A stretch of DNA of 64,000 nucleotides from Neptuniibacter caesariensis. Its GTDB lineage: Bacteria > Pseudomonadota > Gammaproteobacteria > Pseudomonadales > Balneatricaceae. Shown in pieces: positions 60,870 to 64,000 of the stretch; position 1 is the first letter of the stretch; every line of letters begins with the position of its first letter. The DNA is taken from contig NZ_CH724126.1 of NCBI RefSeq assembly GCF_000153345.1, forward strand, positions 216,774-280,773, written 5' to 3'. The notes under the pieces are model-generated. The model saw nothing but the letters and a program-made list of their open reading frames with translations. It did no database searches and had not been told where the DNA came from. A program made the translations under genes and the position numbers.

Positions 60870-61973
60870 TTAATAAAAGCTGTTGAGGTGATTATCCCAG
60901 GCGACTGAAGAGCTTAGTTGAAGTGGTACTTTCTGCTTCTTCTGGGTGTGGAGGTTAAAGCGATAACAGTGACCACGTCCGCTACTGATTAGGAATTCAC
61001 CTGGTCGATCCGTCTTGGCAACACCGCATCCATCGCGGCTGGTTACTTTGCTAAGGTAGGCCCCTTTATCCTGGCGCCAGAAGGTAATTAGATTGCCCCT
61101 GGGAGATGAGATGGCGACAACTTCTCCGCTGCTATCAAAGCGCACGCTGCCACAATACTGCTTCATGGCACTATTAACGGGCTCGGGAGCGCGAACTAAT
61201 TCTAATGCTTTACCTTGGCTGTGGAATGCAACCAGTGGAGGATTTTCGTAGGGTTCCCCTTGATACTGAAGTGCTATAGCTACACGGCCAGTTCCATTGA
61301 TATCAATGTGCCTGATACTGAGTTGATGCAGCTCTTCAGGCATATAGACCTGCTCAACGATCTCCCCTGATCTCGCATTGATATAGGCTAGAGAGGGTTT
61401 CATTGTATCGAGGTTAAGTTTCTTCCGACCTTGTGCCGGATGAGTCTGAATCCCGCCATTTGCAACAACGAGGGTTTCACCGTCGGGCATGGATTTAAGT
61501 TCATGGGGGCCAATTCCACCGGATGGGTGCTCTGCAACCACGGAATAATTTTGTTGCTTATCACGGATAACAATAAGCCCTGTACCCTCTTCTACCGCAT
61601 TTTCTGTGCTAATGAGATAACGGCCATCAGGGCTAAATATGGCATGCCCATAAAAATGTCGCCCATTCTGACTCAGAATTCGTGTGTGCAGCGACTTGTG
61701 TTGATAGTCAACAATGTCGATGAAGGTTTCCGGGCGACGCCCTACAACGGCTAGCAGTGGCTCCGTCGGGTGCTGTTCAACGTGATGTGCCCTGGCTGTC
61801 AGTGGATGGCGCCAATATTCATTGCCGCCACTATCGACTATCGTTAGTTCGTACTGACCTGAGCTGTTTTTAGCTGCAGAAGCAATCAGAGGGCTGCCCT
61901 GCTTTGCCAGAAGCTTAGGTGCAATCAGGCTGCCAGCTAACAGCAGACTGAATTGACGACGATTAATCCCCAT
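60870..61973 (-). CDS. DUF1513 beta-propeller protein, Tat-exported
   Basis: 367 residues. The N terminus GINRRQFSLLLAGSLIAPKL is a twin-arginine signal, so the protein is folded before export. The rest reads as a WD-like propeller of repeated strands with FSPDGRYLISTENAVEEGTG, SGGIGPHELKSMPDG and FDSSGEVVAISSPRG. I recognise the DUF1513 family, whose function is unknown. It overlaps the imelysin gene by 11 bases, and such genes typically follow imelysin and DUF1111 genes in iron-related clusters. Confidence 0.87.
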   Translation of the reverse strand: MGINRRQFSLLLAGSLIAPKLLAKQGSPLIASAAKNSSGQYELTIVDSGGNEYWRHPLTARAHHVEQHPTEPLLAVVGRRPETFIDIVDYQHKSLHTRILSQNGRHFYGHAIFSPDGRYLISTENAVEEGTGLIVIRDKQQNYSVVAEHPSGGIGPHELKSMPDGETLVVANGGIQTHPAQGRKKLNLDTMKPSLAYINARSGEIVEQVYMPEELHQLSIRHIDINGTGRVAIALQYQGEPYENPPLVAFHSQGKALELVRAPEPVNSAMKQYCGSVRFDSSGEVVAISSPRGNLITFWRQDKGAYLSKVTSRDGCGVAKTDRPGEFLISSGRGHCYRFNLHTQKKQKVPLQLSSSVAWDNHLNSFY

Positions 61974-63048
61974 CGCGGCTGTTGAACCCTAGCTGGACGT
62001 CTAATAATTTCATGGCCTGAGCAAAGCTCTTACCCAGAAGTTCGATCCCCTCTGACACCAGTAAGAGTTTCTCGCGCACGGATACATCCTTAATGTGCTG
62101 GTGGAGTGGTGTTGGGATGTCATTGAGAATTTTTTCTAAACCAACAAATTGCTCCTCGATACCCTGGGCCAGGTCAATAGCTCCCTGCTCTTCCAGTAGG
62201 GCTTTGAGATTGGCTCCAGCCACGCCGCTATACATATGATGCAAAGATTGGATATTTAGCTGCATATTCTGCAGCGAGTGGTTGCTACGCCAGCTTTCTA
62301 ATCTTCTGGGTTTGGCTGTGCTTTTTGCCAGAGGGCGCAGTATTTTCAGATCGCGGATGACCTCTAAAGGCTCAATCTGTGCTTTCATCAGATCAATGCT
62401 CGCTTCCTGCGCAGTCTCATAGAGGCCCTCTTCTGACTCCAGGTGGGCAAACTCGTCCTTGAAAGCGTTCCACTCGTTGTAGGTATTACGGGATTGCAAT
62501 TTTACGTAATCACTAACGGCATGGAGAAACTGGCAACGGAAAGGATTTGTCTGGATCAACTCCAGGGCGTTTTCCGCGAACAGAATACGTTCCATCGCGG
62601 GGAGGCCTTTGACCGCGATACTGGCGGTTTGGAAAGCTTTTTCACTGAGACTGCCGGGATCTTCAGCCTGGAGTATTTTGTTCAGCTGTTTAGAGGTAAG
62701 GTTTTTCTTATCGGGCCAGAACTGGATGCTGTAACTGCGCATTAAAAGTTCAATTGGGCCGAAGGTAATATGCTGCGCGCCCTGCCAGGCGGACAGTGTA
62801 GCCCTGAACTGTGTTTTCGCTGCATCAAGGGTTGCTGTTTGAGGGTCCTTACATAGTGATAAGGTGTTTTCCTCTAATGCTGTACTACTTTCAGAAAGTG
62901 CCTGGTACGCAGGTAATATGTGGCCATTAACGATACTCATGTTAAGGTCACGCCACTGCTCCTGACTGACAGTGCCATGGGCTTGGATTGAGATTGCAGC
63001 GCTCGCTAAGCCAATTATCAGTGTTTTGCTATTTGTCAGCAGACTCAT
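61963..63048 (-). CDS. Imelysin-family periplasmic protein
   Basis: 361 residues with a signal peptide (SLLTNSKTLIIGLASAAISI, cleavage near QAHG). The helical body has WQGAQHITFGPIELL and PAMERILFAE, features of the imelysin (peptidase M75) family. Related proteins include the iron-uptake protein EfeO and IrpA; most are now thought to bind iron rather than cleave proteins. Its start overlaps the stop of the preceding DUF1111 gene (TAATG), and its end overlaps the DUF1513 gene, so all three are one translation unit. Confidence 0.88.
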   Translation of the reverse strand: MSLLTNSKTLIIGLASAAISIQAHGTVSQEQWRDLNMSIVNGHILPAYQALSESSTALEENTLSLCKDPQTATLDAAKTQFRATLSAWQGAQHITFGPIELLMRSYSIQFWPDKKNLTSKQLNKILQAEDPGSLSEKAFQTASIAVKGLPAMERILFAENALELIQTNPFRCQFLHAVSDYVKLQSRNTYNEWNAFKDEFAHLESEEGLYETAQEASIDLMKAQIEPLEVIRDLKILRPLAKSTAKPRRLESWRSNHSLQNMQLNIQSLHHMYSGVAGANLKALLEEQGAIDLAQGIEEQFVGLEKILNDIPTPLHQHIKDVSVREKLLLVSEGIELLGKSFAQAMKLLDVQLGFNSRDGD

Positions 63049-64000
63049 TATAGAGACTCCAAAAATTTAATCAGATTATCCCGATCTTGCACGGGCATCG
63101 TCTTAACTGCTCGCATCGCCGTTTCTGCTTCGCCACCATGCCAGAGAATGGCTTCCAGTAGGGTGCGTGCTCTGCCATCATGAAGATAACTGGCTTGCTT
63201 AGAAACCGTTCTCATCAAGCCTATTCCCCACAGAGGCGCTGTACGCCATTCACGGCCATTGGCACTAAATTCAGGTCGATGATCAGCAAGCCCTTCTCCC
63301 ATGTCGTGCAGAAGCATGTCTGTATATGGCCAGATCAGTTGATTACTCAACTGAGGGAGTTCAGGGTTATTCGCTGTTCTGAATTTAGGCTGGTGGCAGT
63401 GCTGACAGCCTGTTTCATAAAATACTTTTTTTCCTGCCAGCACTTCAGGTTTATCGGCCTGACGCCTTGCTGGTACGGCGATATGGCGGGTGTAAAACAG
63501 CAAGACATCATTCATCTTACTGGATGCTTCTACCCCTTCCTGTAACTCGGTATTGCCATTGGCCATCTTCAGGCAAGCGCTTTGCTGTTCAGTACAATCT
63601 CCGTATGGATCCGGCGAATAGGGGGTCGAAATGCCAATATCGCCATTAAACGCAGAGTTGTTCTGTTGATTCAGGCTGGGGTGCCCTGCTTTCCAGCCAA
63701 AGCGGCCGATTCTGAGCTTTTGCACGCTACTATCCCAGACCCAGTTAGGTTTTCCTGAGATTCCGTTACGGTCTCTGTCTGTTGGATCGCTGAGCGCTTT
63801 AATATCTGTTTCTGCAATATTTTCCAGAAGGCCTAAGCCGATCATTGCCGGGGCAATTCTCGGAGAAATCATTAAATCCGGATGGGTTGCTCCGTACTGC
63901 AGGTCGGTAATTTTGTATGCTGGGCGGCGTAATGTAACGCGCTGGCCGCCGCTTAGTTCAACATCAAATTCGCTGTAGCTAATGTTCATGCGGCCTTCGG
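63048..64000 (-). CDS. DUF1111 di-heme oxidoreductase-like protein, 5' end cut by the window
   Basis: The frame stays open to the right edge, so the start lies outside; an internal ATG at 63989 is not the true start. About 317 residues are visible. It has TDRDRNGISGKPNWVWD, RIGRFGWKAGHPSL and a heme site GCQHCHQPKF, then APLWGIGLMRT, YLHDGRARTLLEAILWHGGEA, typical of the DUF1111 (di-heme, formerly thiol oxidoreductase) family. Other heme sites may be in the missing part. It is the upstream partner of the imelysin and DUF1513 genes. Confidence 0.9.
   Translation of the reverse strand, partial: EGRMNISYSEFDVELSGGQRVTLRRPAYKITDLQYGATHPDLMISPRIAPAMIGLGLLENIAETDIKALSDPTDRDRNGISGKPNWVWDSSVQKLRIGRFGWKAGHPSLNQQNNSAFNGDIGISTPYSPDPYGDCTEQQSACLKMANGNTELQEGVEASSKMNDVLLFYTRHIAVPARRQADKPEVLAGKKVFYETGCQHCHQPKFRTANNPELPQLSNQLIWPYTDMLLHDMGEGLADHRPEFSANGREWRTAPLWGIGLMRTVSKQASYLHDGRARTLLEAILWHGGEAETAMRAVKTMPVQDRDNLIKFLESL

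Overview
The window looks like the replication-origin region of a marine, aerobic gammaproteobacterium of the Oceanospirillales type (Neptunomonas, Amphritea or Marinobacterium would fit). This placement is an inference from gene order and protein character, not from a database search. The evidence is the run parB-parA-rsmG-mnmG / mnmE-yidC-rnpA-rpmH / dnaA-dnaN-recF-gyrB, a complete nine-gene F1Fo ATP synthase operon next to it, and glmU-glmS beyond that. I saw no tRNA or rRNA gene, insertion sequence, prophage or CRISPR array.

Layout. (1) 1-2.5 kb: the 3' end of a GGDEF-EAL protein, a LapG-like periplasmic cysteine protease and a small exported protein. (2) 2.5-7.1 kb: glmS-glmU on the minus strand, a divergent TrmB-type regulator and a small lipoprotein. 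(3) 7.3-18.8 kb, minus strand: atpIBEFHAGDC, parAB, rsmG and mnmG. (4) 18.8-19.4 kb: an AT-rich, GATC-rich stretch with DnaA boxes that resembles an enterobacterial oriC. (5) 19.5-23.6 kb, minus strand: a small exported protein, mnmE, yidC, rnpA and rpmH; yidD is absent from its usual place. (6) 24.3-30.7 kb, plus strand: dnaA, dnaN, recF and gyrB. (7) 30.7-41.8 kb, the most variable part: a MetR-MesX-MesD folate-independent methionine synthase locus, a run of single enzymes and a LysE exporter, a cytochrome b / cytochrome c' pair, a SigZ-like sigma factor beside a glutathione transferase with a cysteine-rich tail, and a divergent His-rich / HupE-like / membrane-anchor operon. (8) 41.9-42.6 kb: three parS sites around gmhB. 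(9) 42.6-57 kb, conserved housekeeping: glyQS, ytoQ, trkAH, rsmB, fmt and def on minus; a LysM protein, dprA, tsaC, hemF and aroE on plus. (10) 57.2-64 kb: a Lon-family protease, a porin, and a DUF1513 / imelysin / DUF1111 cluster that runs off the right edge.

How the genes fit together. ParA and ParB are encoded about 3 kb left of the oriC-like region and their parS targets lie about 23 kb to its right, so a whole origin-segregation module is present. DnaA, the beta clamp, RecF and GyrB form the replication block. YidC inserts membrane proteins such as the ATP synthase c subunit. Translation-related genes (rsmG, mnmG, mnmE, rpmH, rnpA, rsmB, fmt, def, tsaC, glyQS) are concentrated near the origin. 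Most of the functional novelty lies in region 7.
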